Below are positions 46,802 to 55,131 of a stretch of 64,000 bases of DNA, in pieces; positions within the stretch are counted from its first letter, which is position 1, and each line of letters starts with the position of its first letter. A program made the translations under genes and the position numbers. Source of the DNA: Mesorhizobium sp. B2-8-5 (GTDB taxonomy: Bacteria > Pseudomonadota > Alphaproteobacteria > Rhizobiales > Rhizobiaceae). Location: positions 6,357,501 through 6,421,500 of the forward strand of contig NZ_CP083951.1 of assembly GCF_006440675.2 (NCBI RefSeq), written 5' to 3'. The notes beneath the pieces are model-generated. The model had not been told where the DNA came from. It was given only the letters and a program-made list of their open reading frames with translations, and ran no database searches.

Positions 46802-47806
46802 TCACAGCCACCCATTCTTCTTGAACCGCCAGTACAGGAACGAGCAGATCGCGGCCATCACCAGCAGGATGATTGGATAGCCGTATTCCATCTTCAGTTC
46901 CGGCATGTCGGAGAAGTTCATGCCGTAGATGCCTGCGAAGGCCGTGGGCACCGCCAGAATGGCGGCCCATGAGGCGAGCTTCTTGGATATTGCGGTTTCC
47001 TGGCTCTGCCCGACCAGCAGACTGGCTTCGAAGGCGAAGGCCAGAACCTCGCGCAGTGAGTCGATCTTTTCCTGCACGGTGCGGATGTGGTCGGTCACGT
47101 CGCGAAACAGCGGATGCATGGCGGCATGGATCTGCGGCAGCTCGGCACTGGTCAGCCGACGGCAGACCTCGACCAGCGGCAGCGCCGCATTGCGCAGGCG
47201 CAGCAGATCGCGGCGCAGCATGTAAAGCCGCTCGATATCGGAACCGGTCATCGGCTTCAAAAGCACCTTGTCCTCGATCGCCTCGACCTCGTCCTCGATC
47301 TGCTCCAGCACCGGCATGTAATTGTCGACGATGAAATCGAGGATGGCGTAGAGGACGAAGTCCTCGCCCTTGGCGAGCGAATGCGGGCAGCTCTCCCAGT
47401 GCTGGCGCACGGCGGCGTAGGAGGTCGACGGGCCGTGCCGGACGCTGACGATGTAGCCGGTGCCGACGAACAGATGCGTCTCGCCGAACGTGACGCGGCC
47501 GTCGATCAATTGCGCGGTGCGGGCGACGATGAAGAGGGCGTCGCCATATTGCTCGATCTTCGGGCGTGCATGCGGATGCTCGGCATCCTCGATCGCCAAA
47601 TCATGCAGGTGGAATTGCGCCTGCACCCGGAGCAGCAGGTTGCGATCGGGCTCGAGCAGGCCGATCCAGACGACATGGCCAGGTTTTGCCGCCCATTCGC
47701 CGGCTTGTTCGACGGCGATGTCGGCGACGCGCTTGCCGCCCGAATAGACGCTGGATGCAATGATGCCCGACGTTGGGGCCGGGGTCAGGTTCCGAACTTG
47801 TTCCAT
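46802..47806 (-). CDS. corA: CorA-family Mg2+/Co2+ channel
   Basis: A 334-residue inner-membrane divalent cation channel. A large cytoplasmic domain (residues 1 to about 270) is followed by two membrane helices. The hallmark GMN motif occurs in AGIYGMNFSDMPE at the end of the first helix, and the protein ends KKNGWL. GGGAGGTTTG precedes the ATG. It lies on the same strand as phoU with 87 bases between, and is convergent with gcrA. Confidence 0.94.
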   Translation of the reverse strand: MEQVRNLTPAPTSGIIASSVYSGGKRVADIAVEQAGEWAAKPGHVVWIGLLEPDRNLLLRVQAQFHLHDLAIEDAEHPHARPKIEQYGDALFIVARTAQLIDGRVTFGETHLFVGTGYIVSVRHGPSTSYAAVRQHWESCPHSLAKGEDFVLYAILDFIVDNYMPVLEQIEDEVEAIEDKVLLKPMTGSDIERLYMLRRDLLRLRNAALPLVEVCRRLTSAELPQIHAAMHPLFRDVTDHIRTVQEKIDSLREVLAFAFEASLLVGQSQETAISKKLASWAAILAVPTAFAGIYGMNFSDMPELKMEYGYPIILLVMAAICSFLYWRFKKNGWL

Positions 47807-47893
47807 CGCAAACCTCCCGAGACTGCGACTGACAAAATCGCTGTGTCTGGAGGAGCTTACCCTAAATCAGGAAGCCGTTCGAGAGGCGCCGGT

Positions 47894-48616
47894 TCACTTA
47901 GCCGGCACCGTGGCGGGAAGCACGACCTTGTCGGTCTTGTCGCCTTTCGGCCGATCGGCCGGCATCTGGTCGCCGGTGACGATGTAATAGATCGTCTCGG
48001 CGATGTTGGTCGCGTGGTCGCCGATGCGCTCGATGTTCTTGGCGCAAAACAGAAGATGCGTGCAGGGCGTGATGTTGCGCGGATCTTCCATCATGTAGGT
48101 TAAAAGCTCGCGGAACAGCGAGGTGTACATGGCGTCGATCTGGTCGTCCCGGTCGCGCACGAGGCCGATCCTCTCTACCGAGCGCGAGGCATAGACGTCG
48201 AGCACTTCCTTGAGCTGCGTCAGCGCCAGATTGGCAAGGGCCTCCAGGCCGCGGAAAAGGCTATTCGGCTGGCGGCCGTCGACCGAGGCCACGCGCTTGG
48301 CGACGTTCTTGCCCAGGTCGCCGACGCGCTCGATATCGGCCGAGATGCGGATCGCGCCGACGATCTCGCGCAGGTCCGTCGCCATCGGCTGGCGCCTGGC
48401 GATGATGATGATAGCCTTGTCGTCGATCTCGCGCTGTCCTTCGTCGAGGACGAGATCGTCCTGGATGACCTTCTGCGCGAGGCCATGGTCGACGTTCACC
48501 AGGGCCGCGACCGCCTGTTCGACCATGCGCTCGGCATGGCCGCCCATCGCAGCGATGCGCTTCGACAGGAACTTCAGCTCTTCATCATAGGCACTGGCGA
48601 TATGGACGGACTGCAT
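47894..48616 (-). CDS. phoU: Phosphate signalling protein PhoU
   Basis: A 240-residue helical protein with the two PhoU repeats (MGGHAERMVEQAV ... DEGQREIDDKAI and the second EDPRNITPCTHLLFCAKNIERIGDHATNIAE). PhoU couples the Pst transporter to PhoR, keeping the Pho regulon off when phosphate is plentiful. GGGAAGG precedes the ATG. It is downstream of phoR, but the pstSCAB genes that usually lie between, and phoB after it, are absent from this locus. Confidence 0.94.
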   Translation of the reverse strand: MQSVHIASAYDEELKFLSKRIAAMGGHAERMVEQAVAALVNVDHGLAQKVIQDDLVLDEGQREIDDKAIIIIARRQPMATDLREIVGAIRISADIERVGDLGKNVAKRVASVDGRQPNSLFRGLEALANLALTQLKEVLDVYASRSVERIGLVRDRDDQIDAMYTSLFRELLTYMMEDPRNITPCTHLLFCAKNIERIGDHATNIAETIYYIVTGDQMPADRPKGDKTDKVVLPATVPAK

Positions 48617-48724
48617 GGATATGCCTTCCCGGTTTGTGCCGGCTGGTGCGTTCCCTCAATCCGTCGCTGATACGCGAACCGCATGACAGAAAGAAGAAAA
48701 TCCCGGTTGGCAACCGATACACGA

Positions 48725-50053
48725 TCAGCGAGCCGGCAAATGAACCGTGAACGCCGCGCCCTTGCCGACTTCCGACTTGATCGACAATCTTGCGTTATGA
48801 CGGGTCAATATATGCTTGACGATCGAAAGGCCAAGCCCGGTGCCTTTCTGGGTGCGGCTGTTTTCGACATCGACGCGGTAGAAGCGCTCGGTGATGCGCG
48901 GGATGTGTTCTTCGGCAATGCCCGGACCATAGTCCCTTATCGTGACGTCGAAGCTCGGCTGTTGGCTATCCTCGCCGCCGGCGATCGATACGGTGACGTG
49001 CCCACCTGACTGGCCGTATTTGCAGGCGTTCTCTAGGAGATTCTCAAAGACCTGGAACAGTTCGTCGCGATCGCCGGGGACGACGAGCGGCCCGTTGGCG
49101 AACTCCCGCTTGATGACGACGCCGTTCTCACCGGCCAGCGGCCCGAGCGAATCGATGACGCTATCGATCGTCTGGCGAAGATCGACCTCCGTGCCCGGCC
49201 TCAGATAGGGTTTCATCTCCAACCGCGACAGCGAGAGCAGATCGTCGATCAGGCGGGCCATGCGGCCGGTCTGGTTCTGCATGATCTGCAGGAACTGGTC
49301 GCGCGCCGCCGGATCGTTTCGGGCCGGCCCACGCAGCGTCTCGATGAAGCCGGCGATCGAGGCGAGCGGCGTGCGCAGCTCATGGCTGGCATTGGCGATG
49401 AAATCGGCTCGCATGCGATCGATGCGACGCGTCTCGCTCTGATCCTTGAACACCAGCACGTAAAGGCCGGTGGCATGGCCGACCGTGGACGCGCTGACCC
49501 GATATGTCCGCTCCACCGGCAGCTTCTCGGTGTAGTCGACCGCATCGGCGGCGACCTGACCCGACAGAATGCCGTCGAGCAGCGCCTGCATTTCCGGCGC
49601 GCGAAACTTCAATGCCAGCGACATCCCCGGAGCCAGCCCGCCGAAGGCGGCGAAGGCGGCGGCGTTGGCGTGAACCATGGCGGCGGAGCGATCGAATATG
49701 ATGAGCGGATCGGCGACCGCGGCCGCCAGATACTCGCCGGAGAGCCGCTGCAGCCCGCTTGCCTCGATCGCTGCTCCCGTATCGGCTGGCTGGCGTTCGG
49801 TATTTGCCGGCAGCATCGCGGCGGCCGCCAGCGCGGCCAGGGCCAGCATCAGCACATAGACGGAGACGCCGGCGAAAAAATAAACGGCAAGGACCGCGAG
49901 AACACCCGCGCCAAGCAGCCAGCGGTTGCGTGACAGCCGCGCCGCCAAGGCTTGCCCCCTGTTGTTTTGTCCCGCGCCCGTCTCTGCCATAGGCCCGCGC
50001 CACCCCGCATCCCGTTCGACCGGCCAGCGGCTCGCTGGATCGGCCTGACGCAT
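48725..50053 (-). CDS. phoR: Phosphate regulon sensor histidine kinase PhoR
   Basis: A 442-residue kinase from ATG 50053; ATG 49990 would give 421 residues. Two membrane segments lie at about residues 43-85, followed by a PAS domain (AVADPLIIFDRSAAMVHAN). The HisKA motif is ANASHELRTPLASIAGFIETLRGP (His in SHELRTP), and the HATPase has NLLENACKYG, DYGPGI and GTGLGLSIVKHI. It phosphorylates PhoB when phosphate is scarce. The name follows from the domain plan and adjacency to phoU. Confidence 0.9.
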   Translation of the reverse strand: MRQADPASRWPVERDAGWRGPMAETGAGQNNRGQALAARLSRNRWLLGAGVLAVLAVYFFAGVSVYVLMLALAALAAAAMLPANTERQPADTGAAIEASGLQRLSGEYLAAAVADPLIIFDRSAAMVHANAAAFAAFGGLAPGMSLALKFRAPEMQALLDGILSGQVAADAVDYTEKLPVERTYRVSASTVGHATGLYVLVFKDQSETRRIDRMRADFIANASHELRTPLASIAGFIETLRGPARNDPAARDQFLQIMQNQTGRMARLIDDLLSLSRLEMKPYLRPGTEVDLRQTIDSVIDSLGPLAGENGVVIKREFANGPLVVPGDRDELFQVFENLLENACKYGQSGGHVTVSIAGGEDSQQPSFDVTIRDYGPGIAEEHIPRITERFYRVDVENSRTQKGTGLGLSIVKHILTRHNARLSIKSEVGKGAAFTVHLPAR

Positions 50054-50191
50054 GGGACCCTGAAAATCAGGATCGATTTTCGCGAAGGTTCATGCGCAAA
50101 ATCAAAATGCTACAGCGTTTTTGCGCCCGAAAGCGCGCTGCGCTGCACAGGCTCCATAGCATGAGTCCGCAAACTGGAAAGGTTCGTCTGG

Positions 50192-51097
50192 ATGAAAAAG
50201 GCCAAGGAAACGGCTGAAGCGGTGCCGGCCACCGCACCGATCAAGATCAAGATCGGCGGCAAGGAGCGCGAGTTCGACATCGACAATCCGGTGCTCCCGG
50301 ACTGGATCGAGGACAACAAGCTCACCGCCGGCGGCTATCCTTACGACAAGAAGATGAAAGGCGAGGAGTACGAAAAGGAACTCGAGACTCTGCAGATCGA
50401 ACTGGTCAAGGCCCAGGCCTGGCTGCAGGCCACCGGCAAGCGGGTGATGGCGCTTTTCGAAGGGCGCGACGCGGCCGGCAAGGGCGGCACGATCTTCGTG
50501 CTGCGGCAATATTTGAACCCGCGCACGGCGCGCAACGTCGCCCTGACCAAGCCGACGCCGACCGAGGCGGGGCAATGGTATTACCAGCGCTATGTCGACC
50601 ATTTCCCGACTTCGGGCGAGTTCGTCACCTTCGACCGCTCCTGGTACAACCGCGCCGGCGTCGAGCCGGTCATGGGGTTCTGCACGCCGGAGCAGCACGA
50701 GAAATTCCTCGACGAGACGCCGCACTTCGAGCGGATGATCTCCAACGAGGGCATCCATTTCTTCAAATTCTGGCTGAACATCGGCCGCGAGACCCAGCTC
50801 GAACGGTTCCATGACCGCCGTTGGTCGCCGCTGAAGAACTGGAAGTTCTCGCCGATCGACATCGCCGGCGTCGGCAAGTGGGACGACTACACCAGGGCGC
50901 GCGACCAGATGATCGAGCGCACGCACAAGGAGTTCTCGCCCTGGATCGCCGTGCGGGCCAACGACAAGCGCCGCGCCCGGCTCGCGGTGATGCAACGTAT
51001 CCTGCTTTCCCTGCCCTATGACGGTCGCGACCTCGATGCCATCGGCAAGCCCGACAAGAAGATCATCGGCGAGGGACCGGAATTCCTGAAGGACTAG
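50192..51097 (+). CDS. ppk2: Polyphosphate kinase 2
   Basis: A 301-residue class I PPK2, a P-loop kinase transferring phosphate between polyphosphate and nucleoside diphosphates. Walker A is [10 protein letters not shown] (residues 91-100); Walker B and lid regions are [18 protein letters not shown] and [19 protein letters not shown] (regions). It is divergent from phoR, which places polyphosphate storage next to phosphate sensing, although I see no clear Pho box in the 138-base gap. A hairpin after the stop probably ends the transcript. Confidence 0.94.
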   Translation: MKKAKETAEAVPATAPIKIKIGGKEREFDIDNPVLPDWIEDNKLTAGGYPYDKKMKGEEYEKELETLQIELVKAQAWLQATGKRVMALFEGRDAAGKGGTIFVLRQYLNPRTARNVALTKPTPTEAGQWYYQRYVDHFPTSGEFVTFDRSWYNRAGVEPVMGFCTPEQHEKFLDETPHFERMISNEGIHFFKFWLNIGRETQLERFHDRRWSPLKNWKFSPIDIAGVGKWDDYTRARDQMIERTHKEFSPWIAVRANDKRRARLAVMQRILLSLPYDGRDLDAIGKPDKKIIGEGPEFLKD

Positions 51098-51133
51098 TGC
51101 TTTTCCCCGTTTCATGGAAACGGCGAAACGCCT

Positions 51134-51162
51134 ATCTCTTTGTTTTTACGCAGTTCCGGACG
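51134..51162. repeat. Truncated repeat B (left half)
   Basis: ATCTCTTTGTTTTTACGCAGTTCCGGACG matches the left half of repeat B copy 3; the right half is replaced by the following hairpin. Confidence 0.6.
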
Positions 51163-51168
51163 AATTAC

Positions 51169-51205
51169 AGCGCCGCGCGCCTTTCGGCTCGCGCGGCGCT
51201 GAGGT
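51169..51205 (+). terminator. Terminator-like hairpin after ppk2
   Basis: AGCGCCGCGCG-CCTTTCGGCT-CGCGCGGCGCT is an 11-bp perfect stem followed by GAGGTTTTT. It lies between convergent ppk2 and the crotonase gene. Confidence 0.7.
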
Positions 51206-51220
51206 TTTTAAGCCAGGCGC

Positions 51221-51970
51221 TCAGGCAGCCAGGCGGGCGATCCGCTGCAGCCGCTTCAGCGTGGCGTCATCCTGAAGCGCCTGCTGGAACAGCGTGATCT
51301 CGTGGTCGATGCGGTCGCACAAGACGTCCGTGTCGCCCTTGAGCAGGCTGCGCGTCTGCAGCAGGGCCGCCACGGGCTTCTTGGCCAGCTGTTTCGCCCT
51401 CGCCAGCGTCGCTTCCTCGGCGCTGCCTTGCATCACGATCTCGCCGACCAGGCCGAGCGCCTTGGCGTCTTCGACGCCCAGCGTGTCGCCCAGGCAAAAG
51501 AAGCGGAAGGCGCCGGCATAGCCGAGCTTCTGGGGTGCCAGGATGCTGGTCGCCGCGTCCGGCACCAGGCCGAAATCGACGAACGGCACCCTGAAGGTGC
51601 TGCCCCGGGAAGCGATCACCATGTCGCAATGGAACAGGATGGTGCAGCCGACACCGACGGCGTCGCCGTCGACGCAGGCAAGGACCGGCTTGGGGAAGGT
51701 CGCCAACATGCGGAACATGTCGGTGACGGCGGCGATCAGCTCTTGGTGCTTGGTGGCGTCGAGGAACTCCGAGAAGTCGCCGCCAAGGCAGAAGCATCCG
51801 GCAAGGCCGCGCAGCATGACGACGCGGACCTCGTCATTGACGGCTGCCTCGTGCAAGGTCCTGGCAAGGCTCGCATAGGCATGCCTGTCGAGCACCGGCC
51901 GGCCATCATGCGAGGACACGGTGACGACCAGCGTATGGCCGCGCAATTCCGGTTCGGGATGGAAACTCAT
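51221..51970 (-). CDS. Enoyl-CoA hydratase/isomerase (crotonase) family protein beside luxI
   Basis: A 249-residue crotonase-fold protein. Conserved parts are VVMLRGLAGCFCLGGDFSEFLD (oxyanion region) and CVDGDAVGVGCTILFHCDMVIAS, followed by FRVPFVDFGLVPDAAT. Position-by-position, the usual catalytic Glu of hydratases is not obvious at the VGVGCTIL or FGLVPDAA loop (Asp is present instead). I chose ATG 51970, preceded by GGAGG; the frame upstream is not coding. It overlaps the end of luxI's operon with only 11 bases between them, so it is probably co-expressed and may modify the acyl chain of the signal. Confidence 0.85.
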   Translation of the reverse strand: MSFHPEPELRGHTLVVTVSSHDGRPVLDRHAYASLARTLHEAAVNDEVRVVMLRGLAGCFCLGGDFSEFLDATKHQELIAAVTDMFRMLATFPKPVLACVDGDAVGVGCTILFHCDMVIASRGSTFRVPFVDFGLVPDAATSILAPQKLGYAGAFRFFCLGDTLGVEDAKALGLVGEIVMQGSAEEATLARAKQLAKKPVAALLQTRSLLKGDTDVLCDRIDHEITLFQQALQDDATLKRLQRIARLAA

Positions 51971-51981
51971 GACCGCCTCCA

Positions 51982-52620
51982 TCACGAAGCCTGCTTGAGG
52001 CCGAGCAGACCGGGATAACCCCGGTTCAGCACCGGCAGGTGGTGGTTGCGGCGGGCCCGCACGACATCGAGCGTATGCTCGGTGAAGGTGAGCAGCGTCG
52101 CCACGACCTGCTGGTTGCCATAGGTGCGCTGGTAGCCGAGCGGCTTTGCCAGGAAGTGCAGTTGCAGCGCTCGCAGCACCCACATCGGCTCGAACTCGAT
52201 GATGACCTGATTGACGGAGCGCTTGAGGCCCCATTCGACGAAGCCAGCGATCAGTTCGGTGCCGACCGTCGAGACGCCGCGTTTGCCGTCGCGAAAACCC
52301 GGAGCCACCGCGTAGCGGGTCAGTTCCCAGACATTCGGCCCCGAGGGAGACGGTCCCTCACAGAGATCCGACAGCACGTCCGTGAGCAGATGCGGCCGTG
52401 TGGTCGGCAGCATCCGCTGGTAGCCAGCCAGCTCGCCGTTGCGGATGACGAGGTGATGCTCGGCCTCGTCATGATCGAACTGGTCGATCTCGAGCTGGTC
52501 CGGACGATCAAGATCGGTCCATCCCATCTCCTCGACGAAGATCTTGTAGCGCAAGCGATAGACCGCCTCCCAGAGGTCGGGACGTTCCATCAATTCCTGA
52601 GTGGTAAGGGCAAAAAGCAT
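51982..52620 (-). CDS. N-acyl-homoserine lactone synthase, LuxI family
   Basis: A 212-residue autoinducer synthase. All hallmark residues are present: Arg24, Phe28, Trp34, Asp46, Asp49, Arg69, Glu99 and Arg102 (YRLRYKIF, GW, EIDQFDHDEAEHH, YQRM, WELTRYAV). It makes an acyl-homoserine lactone from S-adenosylmethionine and an acyl donor; chain type cannot be read from sequence. AGGAGA precedes the ATG. It is followed by a crotonase-family gene and preceded by a luxR-type gene on the same strand. Confidence 0.94.
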   Translation of the reverse strand: MLFALTTQELMERPDLWEAVYRLRYKIFVEEMGWTDLDRPDQLEIDQFDHDEAEHHLVIRNGELAGYQRMLPTTRPHLLTDVLSDLCEGPSPSGPNVWELTRYAVAPGFRDGKRGVSTVGTELIAGFVEWGLKRSVNQVIIEFEPMWVLRALQLHFLAKPLGYQRTYGNQQVVATLLTFTEHTLDVVRARRNHHLPVLNRGYPGLLGLKQAS

Positions 52621-52699
52621 TAGCCGTCTCCTAGGCTTAAGAGGAAGATACGGCCGTGATGTCCCTTAAAATATTGCGCGAATGCGCAGGCAAGAATTT

Positions 52700-52722
52700 C
52701 TAGGTCGGCACGGCCGACCTAG
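52700..52722. promoter_or_regulatory. Perfect 10-bp-arm palindrome between luxR and luxI
   Basis: CTAGGTCGGC-ACG-GCCGACCTAG lies about 80 bases upstream of the luxI start and overlaps the luxR stop codon. It has no U-run, so it may be a regulator-binding site rather than a terminator. It does not match the classical lux-box CTG-N10-CAG. Confidence 0.6.
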
Positions 52723-53450
52723 CTAATATAGCCACGTCTAATCGCCTCCGCGACTGCCTGCACCCGGTTGGCTGCGCCCAGTTTGCTCTTGGCGTTAAGA
52801 AGATGTTTCTCGGATGTGTGTTCCGAGATGCCTAAAATTTGAGATATCTCCCATTCAGACTTGCCGACTGCGGCCCATTGCAGGCATTCCCGCTCACGCG
52901 CCGTCAATTCTATGTGATCGATGACGCTCTCGGCCTTGGTGTGCAGTTGCATGGCGCGGCCGATCGCATAGGTCGATGCGAGCGACACCATTCCGAATTC
53001 CGCATCCGACAAGTCAACGGATTCGCCACCCAGCGAGACCATGACGATCTGGCCGTCGAGCGTGACCAGCGGAAACGCCAAGCCGTCGCGCAGCTTGAAC
53101 TCGCGGGCGTCGCCCATGACTTCGTCGCTGCTCTTGTCGATCAGGGCGTTTTTTGAAGCGTCCCGCCATTGGAACGGCGCCTGAAGCTGCTTCATGTGAC
53201 TGACGACCGGATCGTGGTCGACATAGTTGCGCGCCACATAGCGCTTCAGCCAATCGCCGGGCCAATCGCAAAGCATCACATGCTGTTTCTGCCGGCCACG
53301 CGGCGTGCCCGGCTGCGGCACGGTTCCCGCCATCAATGCGGTCAGGCCGAAGTTCGAGGTGACGCCGAGCAGCCTCTCGCAGACCGCGGCCGCGGTGCCA
53401 GCATGCTGCAACTGGTCTATGTATTCCAGAGTTCTGTCAAACAGGCCCAT
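52719..53450 (-). CDS. LuxR-family autoinducer-responsive regulator
   Basis: A 243-residue quorum-sensing regulator. The ligand-binding domain keeps the invariant residues equivalent to TraR Trp57, Tyr61, Asp70, Pro71 and Trp85 at 67, 71, 80, 81 and 95. The C-terminal helix-turn-helix (LTARERECLQWAAVGKSEWE) continues with ISQILGISEHTSEKHLLNAK. It should bind the product of the adjacent LuxI and control the luxI-crotonase unit. The stop lies within a perfect palindrome. Confidence 0.93.
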   Translation of the reverse strand: MGLFDRTLEYIDQLQHAGTAAAVCERLLGVTSNFGLTALMAGTVPQPGTPRGRQKQHVMLCDWPGDWLKRYVARNYVDHDPVVSHMKQLQAPFQWRDASKNALIDKSSDEVMGDAREFKLRDGLAFPLVTLDGQIVMVSLGGESVDLSDAEFGMVSLASTYAIGRAMQLHTKAESVIDHIELTARERECLQWAAVGKSEWEISQILGISEHTSEKHLLNAKSKLGAANRVQAVAEAIRRGYIS

Positions 53451-53699
53451 CGCAACATCTACCCCATGTTGCTTCTATTTTTCTCATTGCCGACGGTAGA
53501 TGCCCGAACACCCCTTCGCCATCAACCTCGGGTCGCAATTGCCTCAGCAAAGCCGGTAGCTTCCCCCTTCCGGCACGCAGGTCACTTGCAAACACGCCGA
53601 ATCATACGCTTAATTCGGCCGCCTGAAATCAAAAACCGTTGTGCCTGCCCCATTTTCATACGAAAAGCCGAGGAACGGGGACAGGCGCGGAGCCATATC

Positions 53700-54551
53700 G
53701 TGATCTTGCGGTGGATATTTCTGGCCCTGATGTCGCTGGTGGGCGGCGCGTTGCCTCTCGCCGATGCGACTCAGGCGGCGGAGCCGCAGGTGCCGGTGCT
53801 GTGGGACGCCAAGGAGCGGCTGCCGAAACCCGACCTCTCCGCGCTGCCGCGGCTCAGATTCCTCACCACCACCGATTTTCCGCCCTTCAACTTCCTCGAT
53901 GGCGCTGGCCGGCTGTCGGGTTTCCACATCGATCTGGCGCGGGCGATCTGCGCGGAACTGGACGTCGTCGAGAAATGCCAGGTCCAGGCCTTGCCGTGGA
54001 ACGAACTGGAGGGCGCTCTCCAGAAAGGCGAAGGCGAGGCGATCATCGCCGGCATCGCCGCGACGCCGGAGAGCCGTGAGAAATACGCCTTCTCGCGCTC
54101 CTACATGCAGTTCCCGGCCCGCTTCATCATGCCGAAGGCAAAGGCCTTCGCCGAGCCGATCCTCGACAAATTGCGCAGCAAGCGGGTCGGCGTCGTCGCC
54201 GGCTCGGCGCATGAGAAGATGCTGCGCGATTACTTCAACACCGTCCAGGTGGTGACCTTCGACACGCCGGAAGACCTTTATACCGACCTCAAGGCCGGCA
54301 AGATCGACGCCGCCTTCGGTGACGGCATGCGCTTCGCCTTCTGGCTGGGCGGTTCGGACGCCGCCGGCTGCTGCCGCTTCGCCGGCGGTCCGTATCTGGC
54401 GCCGGAATATCTGGGCTCGGGCATGGCGATCGCCACCCGCAAGAGCGACACCGCGCTTGCCGCCGCCTTCGACTATGCGTTGCAGGAGATCTCGATCAAA
54501 GGCAGCTTCGCCGAGTTCTACCTGCGCTATTTTCCTGTCAGCTTCTTTTAG
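53700..54551 (+). CDS. Extracellular solute-binding protein, family 3
   Basis: A 283-residue periplasmic binding protein. The signal peptide is residues 1-25 (FLALMSLVGGALPLADATQA). The mature part shows FLTTTDFPPFNFLDGAGRLSGFHIDLARAI (region), PWNELEGALQKGEGEAIIAG and the C-terminal LQEISIKGSFAEFYLRYF typical of polar amino acid-binding proteins of ABC transporters. No permease or ATPase gene is nearby. The start is GTG 53700 with GGAG 8 bases upstream. Divergent from luxR. Ligand unknown. Confidence 0.85.
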   Translation: MILRWIFLALMSLVGGALPLADATQAAEPQVPVLWDAKERLPKPDLSALPRLRFLTTTDFPPFNFLDGAGRLSGFHIDLARAICAELDVVEKCQVQALPWNELEGALQKGEGEAIIAGIAATPESREKYAFSRSYMQFPARFIMPKAKAFAEPILDKLRSKRVGVVAGSAHEKMLRDYFNTVQVVTFDTPEDLYTDLKAGKIDAAFGDGMRFAFWLGGSDAAGCCRFAGGPYLAPEYLGSGMAIATRKSDTALAAAFDYALQEISIKGSFAEFYLRYFPVSFF

Positions 54552-54562
54552 GTCTGCAGCCT

Positions 54563-54976
54563 TCAGGTGAGCGTGCGCAGGCGGGCTTTCGCCGCACGCG
54601 CGATCGCGGCGACGGTCAGCGTGTCGAGGTCGAGCTTGAGGCGGATGAGCTGCAGCACCCTGACTTCCTCCATACGCATTTCGAGATCGACGGCGGCTAC
54701 TTCAAAGGCAGCGGCATAAGCAGTGTCGCGCAGCCGCTCGGGTAGCGCTTCGGAGACGCGCGCCAGCACGCCTTCCAGCCCGTCCTTGTCGTGCAGCGCC
54801 TTCTGGCAGGCCTGCGCCACCGCAATTAGCCTGTCCTGGTTGAAATCGACGAAGACCGGCCAGGAGCGGACGACATCGCCGATCCGCGCCAGCTCGACAT
54901 CCGTCATGTCGCGATCGGAAGCCGACGTGATGACCATCAGGTGGATCAGGGCTTCGTGCGGCGTCAGCAAAGGCAT
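54563..54976 (-). CDS. TerB-like tellurite-resistance family protein
   Basis: A 137-residue helical protein resembling the TerB/DjlA N-terminal-type domain: TPHEALIHLMVITSASDRDMTDVE, LARIGDVVRSWPVF, ALPERLRDTAYAAAFEVAAVD and EEVRVLQLIRLKLDLD (regions). Such proteins are metal-binding or scaffold-like, with no defined enzymatic role; the gene is probably not tied to tellurite. AAGGAG precedes the ATG. Convergent with the solute-binding protein gene. Confidence 0.8.
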   Translation of the reverse strand: MPLLTPHEALIHLMVITSASDRDMTDVELARIGDVVRSWPVFVDFNQDRLIAVAQACQKALHDKDGLEGVLARVSEALPERLRDTAYAAAFEVAAVDLEMRMEEVRVLQLIRLKLDLDTLTVAAIARAAKARLRTLT

Positions 54977-55131
54977 TCAAAACTCCTTGAAGGTGAGGCT
55001 CGAACGTAGGAGCGCGATTGTGGCGCCGCAAGGAAAACCGCCGCAAATCGTTGACGCTCCGATCTCGCGCGCCTAGAGACCGGTCGACAAACCTTATCCG
55101 CCGCACAGACGGCCATGACTGGAACTTTGAC

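Noticed and set aside
50054..50191. Pho box between phoR and ppk2
   Set aside because: No pair of CTGTCAT-like repeats with the right spacing was found, only a GCGCAAAA/TTTTTGCGC hairpin.
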